A stretch of DNA of 64,000 nt. It comes from Cytobacillus oceanisediminis (GTDB taxonomy: Bacteria > Bacillota > Bacilli > Bacillales > Cytobacillaceae). This document shows, one piece after another, positions 1 through 9,604 of this stretch (its first letter is position 1; the number at the start of each line of letters is the position of its first letter). The position numbers and the translations under genes were made by a program. The notes under the pieces were generated by a model, which was given only the letters and a program-made list of their open reading frames with translations, was not told where the DNA came from and made no database searches. The stretch covers positions 186,001-250,000 of the forward strand of contig NZ_SOEE01000003.1 of the NCBI RefSeq assembly GCF_004366035.1, in the 5' to 3' direction.

Positions 1-149
1 ACAGTGGGCTCAATCGTAACGATTGCCGTAATCACAGCAAACATGGCTGGCCAATCCAGCATATGGCAAATAAAAGCTGTTATAAAAACCGCCAGTCCGG
101 TTTTGGCGATTCTTCCTCCTATAAATTTATATGGAATAGTCTGTTTCAT
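1..149 (-). CDS. Aromatic acid exporter family (FUSC/DUF939-like) membrane protein, N-terminal fragment
   Basis: Only the first 49 codons are in the window; the gene runs off the left edge. The ATG at 149 follows an AAGAAGG ribosome site, and the protein starts MKQTIPYKFIGGRIAKTG, followed by a hydrophobic segment (LAVFITAFICHML) and then FAVITAIVTIEPT. An early GxRxxKTGLA segment followed by a membrane helix and an 'aIvtiqPT' stretch is typical of the aromatic-acid-exporter/FUSC group of inner-membrane proteins. Substrate unknown. The complete FUSC-type gene at 58428-60608 is a much larger relative. Family call is from memory of the motif and covers only the N-terminus. Confidence 0.7.
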   Translation of the reverse strand, partial: MKQTIPYKFIGGRIAKTGLAVFITAFICHMLDWPAMFAVITAIVTIEPT

Positions 150-348
150 ACATAATCCTTCTTTTAATCTGTGGTTTAATATTAAATTTATATTAGTGCA
201 AGAAACCAATAAGAGCAAATGTGAATCTTCTGATAAAGAGAAATTATCCCGATGACATCATCTGATAGTATGTTAAAATAGACAACTATAAAGTATAAAT
301 ATTGAATATATATAAGATTTTACGGAATTAGAGGAAGGGTGAGTTTGA

Positions 349-864
349 ATGTCAATTGAAAGTGTGAAAGCCCATTTTAAAAAATGGGATCGGGAACAGG
401 ATGTAATGGAGTTTGATTCTTTAAGTGCAACAGTGGAACAGGCTGCTGAAACTATCGGTGTCAGCCCTGCACAAATTGCCAAGACTCTTTCCTTCAGGGG
501 GGATGGGGATGAAGCAATTCTTGTGGTGGCAGCAGGCGATGCCAAGGTTGATAACAAGAAGTTCCGGAAAACGTTCGGTTTCAAAGCCCGGATGCTTTCA
601 GCGGAGGAAGTCCTCGAGCAGACCGGCCATGCCGTAGGCGGTGTGTGTCCATTTGGACTGAAAAATGACCTGGATGTATATCTGGATGAATCTATGAAAA
701 GATTCGAGACCCTATTCCCTGCATGCGGAAGCAGCAATTCCGCCATTGAACTGACACCTGATGAAATTAATACATATTCAGATGCAAAAGCCTGGGTAGA
801 TGTGTGCAAGGACTGGGAAGAGGCGCTGATCATCGAGCGGCCGCTGGAAAAAATAACGAAATAG
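349..864 (+). CDS. YbaK/EbsC family aminoacyl-tRNA deacylase
   Basis: 171 residues, the usual length for a stand-alone YbaK/EbsC domain, which hydrolyses mischarged tRNAs (in characterised members Cys-tRNA(Pro) or Ala-tRNA(Pro)). Seen in the sequence: an N-terminal helix (SIESVKAHFKKWD), IAKTLSFRGDG, the conserved lysine region AAGDAKVDNKKFRK (about 62-75), and the glycine-rich GGVCPFGL (about 98-105) typical of the substrate pocket. The start is well supported by GGAAGGGTGAG upstream. It appears monocistronic; the next gene begins 97 bases downstream with its own ribosome site. It resembles B. subtilis YwhH. The tRNA specificity cannot be read from sequence. Confidence 0.88.
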   Translation: MSIESVKAHFKKWDREQDVMEFDSLSATVEQAAETIGVSPAQIAKTLSFRGDGDEAILVVAAGDAKVDNKKFRKTFGFKARMLSAEEVLEQTGHAVGGVCPFGLKNDLDVYLDESMKRFETLFPACGSSNSAIELTPDEINTYSDAKAWVDVCKDWEEALIIERPLEKITK

Positions 865-961
865 ATGTCATATTTTCGTGCTGAAATCAAAGAAGTGTTG
901 TATAATTATAATTAATACTGAATAAATATATATAATTGCGGGTTAGGAGAGCAGATAATTC

Positions 962-2140
962 ATGGGAAAGAATCTGATTATTAAACAAATTGATGAACTT
1001 CAGGATGACTTTAATAGAATAAGCACCTATATCGGCGAGAATCCCGAACTGGGGCACGAAGAGTATAAGGCATGCAAAATATTGACAGAGGAGCTTGAAA
1101 AGCATGGTTTTTCTGTAGAAATCGGCACCTGCGGTTTACCGACTGCATTTACGGCAGCTTATGACAGCGGGAAAGAAGGTCCTGTGATTGGATACATGTC
1201 TGAATACGATGCATTGCCTGAAGTAGGGCATGCATGCGGTCATAATCTAATCGGCACGATGGGGATTGCTGCAGGAATAGGACTAAGTAAAGTGATTCAT
1301 GAAACTGGGGGGAAGGTTATTGTCTTTGGCACGCCTGCAGAGGAGACGAAGGGCGGTAAGGTGACCATGGCCGAAGCTGGTATTTTTGATGTTTTGGATG
1401 CAGCAATCATGGTTCACCCTCTTGACAATTTTGTGAAAAGCGGGTCATCATTGGCAATGGATGCCATACAGTTTGAATTTTTTGGAAAATCAGCCCATGC
1501 AGCTGCCAGCCCCCATTTGGGAATAAATGCTTTGGATGCTGTCCTGCAAACGTTCAATAGCATAAACGCTCTGCGCCAGCATATCAAACCTGATGCCAGA
1601 ATCCATGGCATTATCACTGAAGGGGGCAAAGCCGCAAACGTGGTTCCGGACTATGCGGTTGCCCAATTTTATGTTCGTGCAGCCAAACGTGAGTATGTGA
1701 ATGAACTTGTTGAAAAGGTCAAGAAATGTGCGGAAGGGGCAGCTTTGCAGACTGGTGCCGAAATGAAGTGGTCATTTTATGAGTTCTCTTACGATGATAT
1801 GGTTACAAACAGCCCTTTATCAGAAGCATTCAATAAAGAACTGCTTTCTCTTGGTGTGAACGAGGCGGAAATTCTGGAACAGAAGGATGGGTCAGGTTCT
1901 CTTGATATGGGGAATGTCAGCCAGGTGGCACCTTCCATTCATCCTTATATTAAAATCTGCAATGAGTCATATGCTTGCCACACACATGAATTCCGGGAAG
2001 CTGCTATGACTGAGCAGGCTAAAGAAGCCATGATACTCGGAGCGAAGGCAATGGCATTTACGGGGTATGAAGTGTTAACCAACCAGGAGCTTTTAAAACA
2101 GATGAAAAAAGATTTCGAGTCAAACAAGGCATTAGCTTAA
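962..2140 (+). CDS. M20 family metallopeptidase/amidohydrolase
   Basis: 392 residues with the M20 dizinc hydrolase layout. The metal-binding segments are visible: EYDALPEVGHACGHN (about 80-94), the catalytic glutamate pair in TPAEETKGGK (about 125), and HPLDN (about 152), followed by the dimerisation domain starting GKSAHAAASPHLGINALDAV. The family cleaves amide bonds of N-acyl amino acids or aminobenzoyl-glutamate-type substrates; the HAAASPHLGINALDA segment is like AbgB/PM20D2-type members rather than di- or tripeptidases. The ribosome site is AGGAGAG about 11 bases before the ATG. It is followed by a strong bidirectional hairpin at 2151-2189, so it is probably a single-gene transcript. Exact substrate unknown. 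Confidence 0.85.
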   Translation: MGKNLIIKQIDELQDDFNRISTYIGENPELGHEEYKACKILTEELEKHGFSVEIGTCGLPTAFTAAYDSGKEGPVIGYMSEYDALPEVGHACGHNLIGTMGIAAGIGLSKVIHETGGKVIVFGTPAEETKGGKVTMAEAGIFDVLDAAIMVHPLDNFVKSGSSLAMDAIQFEFFGKSAHAAASPHLGINALDAVLQTFNSINALRQHIKPDARIHGIITEGGKAANVVPDYAVAQFYVRAAKREYVNELVEKVKKCAEGAALQTGAEMKWSFYEFSYDDMVTNSPLSEAFNKELLSLGVNEAEILEQKDGSGSLDMGNVSQVAPSIHPYIKICNESYACHTHEFREAAMTEQAKEAMILGAKAMAFTGYEVLTNQELLKQMKKDFESNKALA

Positions 2141-2150
2141 AATCCAAAAT

Positions 2151-2189
2151 ATGGCCATGATCCAAAAGAAGCATGAGGATCATGGCCAT
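2151..2189. terminator. Bidirectional intrinsic terminator, 13-bp stem
   Basis: A perfect inverted repeat, ATGGCCATGATCC at 2151-2163 and GGATCATGGCCAT at 2177-2189, with a 13-base loop. It lies between convergent genes (M20 peptidase on +, small zinc protein on -) and has only modest T-richness on either side. Confidence 0.75.
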
Positions 2190-2193
2190 TATA

Positions 2194-2403
2194 TTATGAT
2201 AAACTATTCCATTCTGAATACAGTCCGGTTCCATTGCAGCCCTGGCAGTCAAATTGGTTTGCATGGTAAGCGAATTCATTCCCCGGATAGAGTGAAAAAC
2301 CCCTGCCGTAACAGTCAGGACACTTGTTTTCTTCCTTCATGCGATTGACATGATTCTGATATCTGCTTTCCCGCCATTCATTAAAGGCATTCAATAATCC
2401 CAT
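2194..2403 (-). CDS. Small protein with two CxxCxGxG-type zinc motifs
   Basis: 69 residues from the ATG at 2403. An in-frame ATG 18 bases upstream is possible, but GAGGTG sits inside that extension exactly where a ribosome site for 2403 belongs, so the shorter form is preferred. Two Cys pairs are visible, CPDCYGRGF and CQGCNGTGLYS, each followed by Gly-x-Gly as in the DnaJ zinc-binding repeats, so one zinc ion held by four cysteines is likely. Similar short proteins occur in Bacillaceae without a known role. Own transcription unit, convergent with the M20 gene. Confidence 0.75.
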   Translation of the reverse strand: MGLLNAFNEWRESRYQNHVNRMKEENKCPDCYGRGFSLYPGNEFAYHANQFDCQGCNGTGLYSEWNSLS

Positions 2404-2521
2404 CTTTTTCACCTCAGCCATTTTTCCTTATTTTGAATAAAATGGGCAGATTTTATACACTTCGCTACTATAGTATATGAATAAAGTGGGACTAGTGTGA
2501 AAAAAAGCTTGTTCAAAAATG

Positions 2522-3421
2522 CTATTTACCCTTCGGGTGCTTCCATTTTTCGCTGAGTGCTTCGATAAAAATGCTGACATTCTTTTTTTCCTGCATGATG
2601 GGGGAAAGGACATAGGAAAGAGTGCGTTTGAATTCCTGATTTTTCACTTTGATTATTGACAGGTTATTTTGTTTAACGTCCCTTTCAACGACGCTTCCAG
2701 ACAGGATGCTTATTCCCAGCCCGTTGATGAGTGTTTCTTTTATCCCCTGGTTGCTGCTGATCGTTAAAAGTGATTTCACCTTAAGACCATTTGATCTGAC
2801 AACATGGTTAAAATACTCGCGTGTCCCTGACCCGTTTTCCCTCATGATCCATGCCTGATCTTGAAGGTCAGCAATGGTGGTTTCCTCTTTTTGTACCAAT
2901 GGATGCTGGTTGGAAGTCACAATATATAATTCATCCTCTAAAAAGGGAGTTACGATAAGCTCTCTTTCATTTGTCTGGCCCTCTATTAACCCAATATCCA
3001 CATGATGGGACCGTGTTGACTGAACAACTTCCTCCGTGTTGGCAATCGTCACTTGGAGGTTTAGCTCAGGATACTGATTCTGCAAATCAAGCAGCAGGGG
3101 AGGCAGGATGTATTCCCCTATAGTGAAACTGGCCGCAATTTTGAGGTCTCCTTTAATGGTGTTTTGCTGCTCTAAAATTTCCTGTCTGGTTTGCTCGTAA
3201 ATGGTAATCATCTGCTTGGCCCGGTCATATAATATTTCACCGCTGGGCGTAATTTTCAAGTATTTTGGAGAGCGTTGAAATAGCTTGGTCTGAAATTCCT
3301 TTTCCAGGTTTTTAATATGCAGGCTGACACTGGGCTGTGACATAAGAAGGAGCTCGGCCGTCTTCGTAAAATTTTTAACTTCAGCCAATGTGACGAATGT
3401 TTTTAATGCATCATAGTACAA
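2522..3421 (-). CDS. cysL: LysR-type regulator, CysL-like activator of sulfite reductase
   Basis: 299 residues, standard LysR length. An N-terminal winged helix-turn-helix (MYYDALKTFVTLAEVKNFTKTAELLLMSQPSVSLHIKNLEKE, about 1-43, written here in part) precedes a periplasmic-binding-like effector domain (about 90-295). Initiation is at a TTG behind AAAGGGTGAT. The gene is divergent from cysJ, separated by about 190 bases, the usual arrangement for a LysR regulator and its target. In B. subtilis CysL (YwfK) activates cysJI, and the N-terminus matches that type closely. The function is assigned from family and position; the effector is not known from sequence. Confidence 0.85.
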   Translation of the reverse strand: MYYDALKTFVTLAEVKNFTKTAELLLMSQPSVSLHIKNLEKEFQTKLFQRSPKYLKITPSGEILYDRAKQMITIYEQTRQEILEQQNTIKGDLKIAASFTIGEYILPPLLLDLQNQYPELNLQVTIANTEEVVQSTRSHHVDIGLIEGQTNERELIVTPFLEDELYIVTSNQHPLVQKEETTIADLQDQAWIMRENGSGTREYFNHVVRSNGLKVKSLLTISSNQGIKETLINGLGISILSGSVVERDVKQNNLSIIKVKNQEFKRTLSYVLSPIMQEKKNVSIFIEALSEKWKHPKGK

Positions 3422-3439
3422 AATATCACCCTTTCTATA

Positions 3440-3550
3440 ATTAGTAATATTAATAGCTGCGATAATTAATATTTATTTTACTAATGGAATATCATTCGGT
3501 AAAGTAATAGATATATATTTTTTGCGTATAAAACCGACTTTTTTTATAGG
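3440..3550. promoter_or_regulatory. cysL-cysJ divergent control region with probable LysR dyads and cysJ promoter
   Basis: AT-rich region between the divergent genes. Imperfect dyad sequences (TTAGTAATATTAAT near 3440-3453 facing ATTAATATTTATTTTACTAA near 3466-3485) are candidates for CysL sites. A weak promoter for cysJ is suggested by TTGCGT at 3522-3527, a 17-base spacer, and TATAGG at 3545-3550, which fits a promoter that needs an activator. These are inspection-based guesses. Confidence 0.45.
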
Positions 3551-3578
3551 AAAAGAGGAAATTTAAAGAAATACTATA

Positions 3579-3601
3579 AAACCAGCCTTTTGCGCTGGTT
3601 T
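3579..3601 (+). promoter_or_regulatory. Leader hairpin just upstream of the cysJ ribosome binding site
   Basis: A perfect 8-bp inverted repeat (AAACCAGC at 3579-3586, GCTGGTTT at 3594-3601) with a 7-base loop ends three bases before the GAGGTGG ribosome site of cysJ. No T-run follows, so it is not a standard terminator; mRNA stabilisation or control of ribosome access are possible roles. Confidence 0.45.
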
Positions 3602-3613
3602 GCGAGGTGGATC

Positions 3614-5428
3614 ATGTTGCAACTTCAGGTAATGAACAGTCCGTTTAATCAGGAGCAGGCAGAGCTCCTTAATCGTCTTCTTCCGACTCTTACAGAGACA
3701 CAATCCCTCTGGCTGAGCGGGTATCTTGCCGCGATACAGTCTTCATCACTGCAGGCTGCCCCGGCAGTGGAAGAACGTCCCGCACCTGCGGCGGCTCCGG
3801 CCATTCCAAAAGAAGTGACAATCTTATTTGGATCACAAACCGGGAACGCACAGAACCTGGCAAAAAAAACTGGAAAAACGCTTGAGGATAGAGGTTTTCA
3901 AGTAACGGTTTCAGCAATGAGTGACTTTAAGCCCAATAATCTTAAAAAGGTCAAAAACCTGTTAATTGTCGTAAGTACCCATGGTGAGGGAGATCCGCCT
4001 GACAACGCTTTGACATTCCATGAATTTGTTCACGGAAAAAGGGCGCCCAAAATGGAAGACTTCCGATACTCAGTTTTGGCACTTGGCGACAGCTCATATG
4101 AATTCTTCTGCCAAACGGGAAAAGATTTTGATAAACGTCTGGAGGAACTTGGCGGAATCAGAATAACGCCGAGAGTGGACTGTGATCTTGATTTCGAGGA
4201 GCCTGCAGCAGAGTGGGCGGAAGCAGTTTTAGCCGGATTGAGCGAAGGGGAAAGCAGCAGTCCTTCTCCTGCAGCAGCAGCTTCTGTTTCAGCTTCAGCA
4301 CCTGCCGAGTCAGTCTATTCCCGGTCCAATCCTTTCAGGGCAGAAGTTCTGGAAAATCTTAATCTCAATGGACGCGGCTCCAATAAAGAAACCCGCCATC
4401 TCGAGATTTCTCTGGAAGGTTCCGGTCTGACTTATCAGCCTGGTGACAGCCTTGGGGTATACCCTGAAAACGATCCCGAATTGGTTGACTTGCTTTTAGC
4501 TGAGATGAGCTGGGATCCTGAGGAAGCAGTCAGAGTGAAGGAGGAAACAGTAACGTTAAAAGAAGCGCTTACGGCTCATTTTGAGATTACTGTCCTGACC
4601 AAACCGCTTGTTGAAAAGGCTGCAAAGCTTTCTGGAAATGAAGATCTGCACCTGCTTGTGTCAGACAGCAATCAACTGAAATCCTATATGAATGGGCGAG
4701 ACTTAATTGATTTAGTCCGTGACTTTAAACCATGGAACAGTTCGGCACAGGAGTTTGTCTCTATACTGCGTAAGATGCCTGCGCGTCTTTATTCCATTTC
4801 CAGCAGCTTCGAGGCGAATCCTGATGAAGTTCATTTAACAATCGGTGCTGTCCGCTATGATGCTCATGGCCGTGAACGCAAAGGTGTCTGCTCCATTTTA
4901 TGTGCGGAGCGTCTCCAGCCTGGCGATACACTGCCAGTATTTATTCAGCACAACGAAAACTTTAAACTTCCGGAGAATCCGGACACACCAATCATTATGG
5001 TAGGTCCAGGAACCGGAATTGCACCGTTTCGATCATTTATGCAGGATCGTGAAGAAAGCGGTGCAGATGGGAAATCATGGCTATTCTTTGGCGACCAGCA
5101 TTTTGTGACTGATTTTCTTTATCAGACTGAATGGCAAAAGTGGCTCAAGGATGGAGTCTTGTCGAAGCTGGATGTCGCTTTTTCCCGTGATGGTGATGAA
5201 AAGGTATATGTTCAGCATAGAATGCAGGAAAATAGCAAGGAATTATTCCAGTGGCTTCAGGAAGGAGCAGCCGTCTATATCTGCGGCGATGGGAAAAACA
5301 TGGCACATGATGTCCATAACACACTAATAGATATTATTGAAAAAGAAGGCGGTATAAGCCGCGACCAGGCTTTAGAATATCTTGCCGACATGCAGAAAAA
5401 TAAACGCTACCAGCGCGACGTATATTGA
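3614..5428 (+). CDS. cysJ: Assimilatory sulfite reductase (NADPH) flavoprotein subunit
   Basis: 604 residues from the ATG at 3614, which is preceded by GAGGTGG; the frame is open further upstream but the homologous N-terminus is [20 protein letters not shown]. Domains in order: helical N-terminus; flavodoxin-like FMN domain ([15 protein letters not shown] at about 71, [25 protein letters not shown]); Ala/Ser/Pro linker near 210-230; FAD-binding connecting domain ([20 protein letters not shown]); NADPH-binding ferredoxin-reductase domain ([12 protein letters not shown]) ending KRYQRDVY. It passes electrons from NADPH to CysI, which reduces sulfite to sulfide for cysteine synthesis. The cysI start lies 25 bases downstream. 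Almost certainly regulated by the divergent CysL. Confidence 0.97.
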   Translation: MLQLQVMNSPFNQEQAELLNRLLPTLTETQSLWLSGYLAAIQSSSLQAAPAVEERPAPAAAPAIPKEVTILFGSQTGNAQNLAKKTGKTLEDRGFQVTVSAMSDFKPNNLKKVKNLLIVVSTHGEGDPPDNALTFHEFVHGKRAPKMEDFRYSVLALGDSSYEFFCQTGKDFDKRLEELGGIRITPRVDCDLDFEEPAAEWAEAVLAGLSEGESSSPSPAAAASVSASAPAESVYSRSNPFRAEVLENLNLNGRGSNKETRHLEISLEGSGLTYQPGDSLGVYPENDPELVDLLLAEMSWDPEEAVRVKEETVTLKEALTAHFEITVLTKPLVEKAAKLSGNEDLHLLVSDSNQLKSYMNGRDLIDLVRDFKPWNSSAQEFVSILRKMPARLYSISSSFEANPDEVHLTIGAVRYDAHGRERKGVCSILCAERLQPGDTLPVFIQHNENFKLPENPDTPIIMVGPGTGIAPFRSFMQDREESGADGKSWLFFGDQHFVTDFLYQTEWQKWLKDGVLSKLDVAFSRDGDEKVYVQHRMQENSKELFQWLQEGAAVYICGDGKNMAHDVHNTLIDIIEKEGGISRDQALEYLADMQKNKRYQRDVY

Positions 5429-5453
5429 TTTGGAAGGAAAGGAGTTTTACAGC

Positions 5454-7175
5454 ATGGTAAACCCAAACTTAAAAGCACCGGATGGCCCTCCGAGTGATGT
5501 TGAGGGAATTAAGGATCGAAGCAACTATTTGCGCGGAACGCTGGAGGAAGTTATGCAGGACAGGATCAGTGCCGGAATTCCCGATGATGATAATAGATTA
5601 ATGAAGCACCATGGGAGCTATCTGCAGGATGACCGGGATCTGCGGAATGAACGCCAGAAACAGAAGCTTGAGCCTGCCTACCAGTTTATGCTCCGGCTGC
5701 GCCTTCCTGGAGGGGTTGCAACACCTGAACAATGGCTTGTCGTGGATGATTTAGCTGAGAAATATGGGAACGGAACTTTAAAACTGACAACACGCCAGAC
5801 CTTCCAGATGCATGGAATTCTAAAATGGAATATGAAAAAGACAATTCAGGCAATCCATTCGACGATGCTTGATACGATAGCGGCATGCGGCGATGTGAAC
5901 CGTAATGTAATGTGCATCTCTAATCCCGATCAATCGGAAATTCATTCGGAAGTGTATGAGCTGGCGAAGATGCTCAGTAACGACCTCCTGCCTCGCACAC
6001 GTGCTTATCATGAAATTTGGCTGGATGAAGAAAAAGTAGCGGGCTCTCCTGAAGTGGATGAAGAGGTTGAGCCGATGTATGGCCCGCTTTATTTGCCCCG
6101 TAAATTTAAAATCGGGATTGCTGTACCGCCTTCCAATGACATTGATGTCTTTTCCCAGGATCTCGGCTTCATTGCCATCGTGGAAAACGGAAAGCTGGCA
6201 GGCTTTAACGTGGCAATCGGCGGAGGAATGGGCTTCTCCCATGGAGATAAGGCGACCTATCCGCAGCTTTCGAAAGTGATCGGCTTTGTGACACCTGATA
6301 AAATTTACGAAGTGGCTGAGAAGGTAATAACGATTCAGCGCGATTACGGCAACCGCTCAGTCCGAAAAAATGCCCGTTTTAAATATACGGTTGACCGCCT
6401 TGGTCTGGAAACAGTTATGGTAGAGCTGGAGAACCGTCTGGGCTGGAAACTTGATGAAGCTCGCGGATTCAAATTTGATACTAACGGAGACCGATACGGA
6501 TGGGTAAAGGGTGTCCGCGGAAAATGGCATTTTACGATGTTCATAGAAGGCGGCCGTGTGGCAGACTTCGAGGGATATAAATTGAAAACAGCATTGCGTG
6601 AAATTGCCAAAGTTCATAAAGGAGATTTTAGGCTGACTGCCAATCAGAACCTCATTATCGGAAGTGTATCAACCAAAGATAAAGCAAAGATCGAGGCGCT
6701 GATTAATGAGTATGGCTTAACAGATGGAAGCCGCTATAGTGCATTGCGCCGCGGGTCAATGGCCTGTGTGGCCCTTCCGACGTGCGGTCTGGCGATGGCC
6801 GAGGCAGAACGCTATCTTCCTGTCTTGGTCGATAAAATTGAGGAGATCGTTGACGAAGCAGGCTTGCGGAACGAAGAAATCACTATCCGCATGACCGGCT
6901 GCCCAAACGGCTGCGCCCGCCACGCACTCGGCGAGATTGGCTTTATCGGCAAGGCAGTCGGCAAGTACAATATGTATCTCGGGGCAGCATTTGACGGAAG
7001 CCGCCTCAGCAAAATGTACCGCGAAAACATTGGCGAAGAAGAAATCCTGAACGAGCTGCGCGCCATTCTGCCGCGCTACGCCCGTGAACGTCAGGACGGC
7101 GAGCATTTTGGCGATTTCGTGGTCCGGGCGGGGATTATTGAAGCGACAACGGACGGGACTAATTTTCATGATTGA
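5454..7175 (+). CDS. cysI: Assimilatory sulfite reductase hemoprotein subunit
   Basis: 573 residues from the ATG at 5454 (GGAAAGGAG upstream); the frame is open earlier but that stretch overlaps cysJ and is not homologous. It shows two nitrite/sulfite reductase half-domains, the substrate and siroheme arginine/lysine segments ([30 protein letters not shown]), and the four cysteines that hold the 4Fe-4S cluster and siroheme in [15 protein letters not shown] and [15 protein letters not shown] (about 440-490). It catalyses the six-electron reduction of sulfite to sulfide with CysJ. Second gene of the cysJI operon, closed by a terminator at 7184. Confidence 0.97.
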   Translation: MVNPNLKAPDGPPSDVEGIKDRSNYLRGTLEEVMQDRISAGIPDDDNRLMKHHGSYLQDDRDLRNERQKQKLEPAYQFMLRLRLPGGVATPEQWLVVDDLAEKYGNGTLKLTTRQTFQMHGILKWNMKKTIQAIHSTMLDTIAACGDVNRNVMCISNPDQSEIHSEVYELAKMLSNDLLPRTRAYHEIWLDEEKVAGSPEVDEEVEPMYGPLYLPRKFKIGIAVPPSNDIDVFSQDLGFIAIVENGKLAGFNVAIGGGMGFSHGDKATYPQLSKVIGFVTPDKIYEVAEKVITIQRDYGNRSVRKNARFKYTVDRLGLETVMVELENRLGWKLDEARGFKFDTNGDRYGWVKGVRGKWHFTMFIEGGRVADFEGYKLKTALREIAKVHKGDFRLTANQNLIIGSVSTKDKAKIEALINEYGLTDGSRYSALRRGSMACVALPTCGLAMAEAERYLPVLVDKIEEIVDEAGLRNEEITIRMTGCPNGCARHALGEIGFIGKAVGKYNMYLGAAFDGSRLSKMYRENIGEEEILNELRAILPRYARERQDGEHFGDFVVRAGIIEATTDGTNFHD

Positions 7176-7183
7176 GCTGAAGA

Positions 7184-7213
7184 AAGATGGGGCGGGAGCC
7201 CTGTCTTTTTTTT
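7184..7213 (+). terminator. Terminator of cysJI
   Basis: AAGATGGGGC (7184-7193) pairs with GCCCTGTCTT (7198-7207) using two wobble pairs, tetraloop GGGA, followed by a run of eight T at 7206-7213. Confidence 0.85.
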
Positions 7214-7248
7214 CTTTGTGTTCGGGAGCCGAACGCACGTAAATATTT

Positions 7249-7320
7249 CTATCCACACATATTTTCTGCCTATAAGCACACAAAAAAGTCTATCCGCACA
7301 TAATTTTGGCTATCCGCACT
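7249..7320. repeat. Four-copy 20-bp tandem repeat (CTATCCGCAC motif)
   Basis: Degenerate copies of CTATCCGCACATAATTTTGG begin at about 7249, 7270, 7290 and 7310, a regular 20-21 base period. The last two copies are nearly identical and the first two diverged. A small palindrome GTTCGG-GAG-CCGAAC precedes them near 7219. No coding potential; it fills the gap between cysI and the NERD gene. Confidence 0.7.
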
Positions 7321-7405
7321 TAAACATTCTCTTCGGAGTTTTTCTTAGAGGATTTGAAGGAGTATTGCAGAATTTTTTAGTATCAAGCAAGAATGGAGTG
7401 AAAAA

Positions 7406-8392
7406 ATGATCCTCAAAGAACGAAAAATCCCTCTTTTAATTCTTAAAACAGAAGCTCTCCTCCGAAGGCTTCCAGCTCATCACCCCAAAATCCCTATCAT
7501 TAGCGAAGAACTGAATAAAAGATTTGCAGGCTATAAAGGGGAAGCTTCATTGGATTTTCCTCTTGATTTTCTAGATAGTAAGGAATATTTTATCCTTCAT
7601 GATCTCCGCCTGCCAGATAACGATCGCTTTTTCCAAATCGATACTCTTATATTTACAAAAAAGTTTGCTCTAATACTTGAAGTGAAAAATATAACAGGTA
7701 TCCTTCATTTTGATACAGTATATAATCAATTAATTCGTATAAAGAATGGAAAAGAGCAAGTTTTCCCCTGCCCTTTAATTCAGGTGAATAGACAGGCATC
7801 TCAACTTAGAAGTTGGATTAATGCCAATGTCAGTATTGAAAATTTACCGGTCTATTCGTTTGTAGTCATATGTAATCCGCATACAGGAATTAAAGTCATT
7901 CCTCCTTATATTGACCTCAGCCGTAAAGTTATACACCGAAATACGCTCCCTATAAAAATGGAGCAAATAGAAAAGTCCATTAATGGAGAAATCAGTAATA
8001 AACTCCTTAAAAAGTCCATTCGCTTATTAAAAAAGCAAAATAGAGAGCAGGAAAGCTCAATACTATTAAGATTCCAGATCAATCAATCTGAAATTCTTAC
8101 GGGTGTATTCTGCCCTGCCTGCAGCTATCTGCCTCTACAAAGAGTCAGTCGCACCTGGAGATGTCCTAAATGCCAGATAACCAGCAAAGAAGCACATATG
8201 AAAGCATTGCATGACTACAGTCTTCTGCTGGGGACTGCCATCACGAACAAGGAGCTGAGAAACTTTCTGCATATTCCTTCTTCCTATACCGCAGCCCGAC
8301 TCCTCCAATCCCTCAATCTCCCGCATACCGGCGCTCAAAAAAATAGAAGATATACACTAATTTTTCCGAAGGAAACACCAATCCAAAAGTAA
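7406..8392 (+). CDS. NERD domain protein with C-terminal zinc ribbon
   Basis: 328 residues. A nuclease-related (NERD) domain occupies about 35-170: GYKGEASLDFPL, FFQIDTLIFTKKFALILEVKN and the following strand match the acid/ExK-type core of this endonuclease-like fold. A C-terminal four-Cys zinc ribbon is visible as CPAC and CPKC about 18 residues apart (about 235-256), followed by an HTH-like tail (LRNFLHIPSSYTAARLLQSLNLP). The family is common in Bacillaceae and presumed to act on nucleic acid, but no member is well characterised. The start is behind AATGGAGTGAAAAA. Monocistronic; its neighbours give no functional hint. Confidence 0.85.
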   Translation: MILKERKIPLLILKTEALLRRLPAHHPKIPIISEELNKRFAGYKGEASLDFPLDFLDSKEYFILHDLRLPDNDRFFQIDTLIFTKKFALILEVKNITGILHFDTVYNQLIRIKNGKEQVFPCPLIQVNRQASQLRSWINANVSIENLPVYSFVVICNPHTGIKVIPPYIDLSRKVIHRNTLPIKMEQIEKSINGEISNKLLKKSIRLLKKQNREQESSILLRFQINQSEILTGVFCPACSYLPLQRVSRTWRCPKCQITSKEAHMKALHDYSLLLGTAITNKELRNFLHIPSSYTAARLLQSLNLPHTGAQKNRRYTLIFPKETPIQK

Positions 8393-8462
8393 TTAAAAGA
8401 GGTATTTGATAATAACTGTCGAAACATTTAGATATCTATAAACCTATCAAGGAGGAATATTC

Positions 8463-9590
8463 ATGCCAAACGAGGAAATGCTTTTGATTCCAGGGCCGAC
8501 GCCTGTTGTGGATTCGATTTATGATGCAATGGCACAAGAGACGCGGGGGCATACGGATCCCAGGTTTGCCGCTATTTATAAAAGTGCGATTGAGAAGACA
8601 AGGGAGATGCTGAAGACAGATGGGGAAGTGTTTGTAATCTCTGGCTCCGGGACGATAGCAATGGAAATGGCTCTGGTCAACACGGTTGCAGCTGGAGAGA
8701 GGCTTTTGATTATAAGTCAGGGCTTCTTTGGTGATCGTTTTCAGCACTTAGCAAAGGCGTTCGGAATCCAGGCAGATATCATTCAGTCCGAATGGGGAAA
8801 GCAGGTGGATCCCGCAGCTGTTGAGGAAAAGCTTGCGTCCCATTCCTATAAAGCTGTGACAATTACCCATGCTGATACTTCTACTGGTGTTGCGGCAGAT
8901 TTGGATACATTAGTGCCTATCATTAAGAAGCAAGGGGCTCTTGTTATTTTGGATGGGGTCTGTGCGACAGCGGCAATGGAGGAGGATATGAGCAAGTCGT
9001 ATGGCGAAGGAAAAATTGATGTTGTTTTGACAGGCTCACAGAAGGCGATTGGTGTCCCGCCAGGACTCGCTGTTGTGGCATTCAATGGGACAGCACTGGC
9101 TGCCAGGGAACAAATGGAACAGGTTCCTGCCTACTATTGCGATATCTATAATTGGATTCCAATTATGCATGACCCCCAAAAATACTTTGCTACACCGCCT
9201 GTTAATTTGATCTATGCCTATGATGAGGGCATGAAACTGGTCTTAGCTGAAGGAATGGACAATCGCTGCAAGCGCCATGAAGCATATGGTAAAGCTGTCA
9301 GGGCTGCACTTGCTGAATATGGAATGAAGGCAATTGCCGAGGAAAAGGCCGCCGCAGCGACTCTCAGCTGTATCCTTTACCCTGAAGGAATGGATGATGC
9401 TGAATTCCGTGCATCTCTTGCAAAAAAAGGTGTCATTGTTGCCGGAGCAGGCCATATGGGAAATACGACTGAAAATATGCTTGAAAAAGCCATTGTGCTG
9501 ATCGGTGAAACAATGAACGAATTGGGCTTTGAAGCAGATATCCAAAAAGCAGCTGATAAGTTTAGAGAACTTGCATTGCCTGTTGCTTAA
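8463..9590 (+). CDS. Class V PLP aminotransferase (alanine/serine/ureidoglycine-glyoxylate type)
   Basis: 375 residues of the fold-type I class V family. The N-terminal LIPGPTPVVDSIYDAMAQ and RGHTDPRF are diagnostic for alanine-glyoxylate/serine-pyruvate/PucG-like aminotransferases. The PLP lysine is expected in TGSQKAIGVPPGLAVV (about residue 196), with ILDGVCATAA (the Asp that holds the pyridine nitrogen) upstream. Start behind AAGGAGGAATATTC. The following GyrI-like gene is 14 bases away, so they are probably co-transcribed up to the terminator at 10083. No purine-degradation genes adjoin it, so the donor and acceptor cannot be assigned; PucG-like activity is only one option. Confidence 0.85.
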   Translation: MPNEEMLLIPGPTPVVDSIYDAMAQETRGHTDPRFAAIYKSAIEKTREMLKTDGEVFVISGSGTIAMEMALVNTVAAGERLLIISQGFFGDRFQHLAKAFGIQADIIQSEWGKQVDPAAVEEKLASHSYKAVTITHADTSTGVAADLDTLVPIIKKQGALVILDGVCATAAMEEDMSKSYGEGKIDVVLTGSQKAIGVPPGLAVVAFNGTALAAREQMEQVPAYYCDIYNWIPIMHDPQKYFATPPVNLIYAYDEGMKLVLAEGMDNRCKRHEAYGKAVRAALAEYGMKAIAEEKAAAATLSCILYPEGMDDAEFRASLAKKGVIVAGAGHMGNTTENMLEKAIVLIGETMNELGFEADIQKAADKFRELALPVA

Positions 9591-9604
9591 TAAGGAGAGA
9601 AGAG

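Noticed and set aside
273-890. Long minus-strand open frame over the YbaK gene
   Set aside because: It is the antisense shadow of a well-supported plus-strand gene with strong ribosome site and family motifs.
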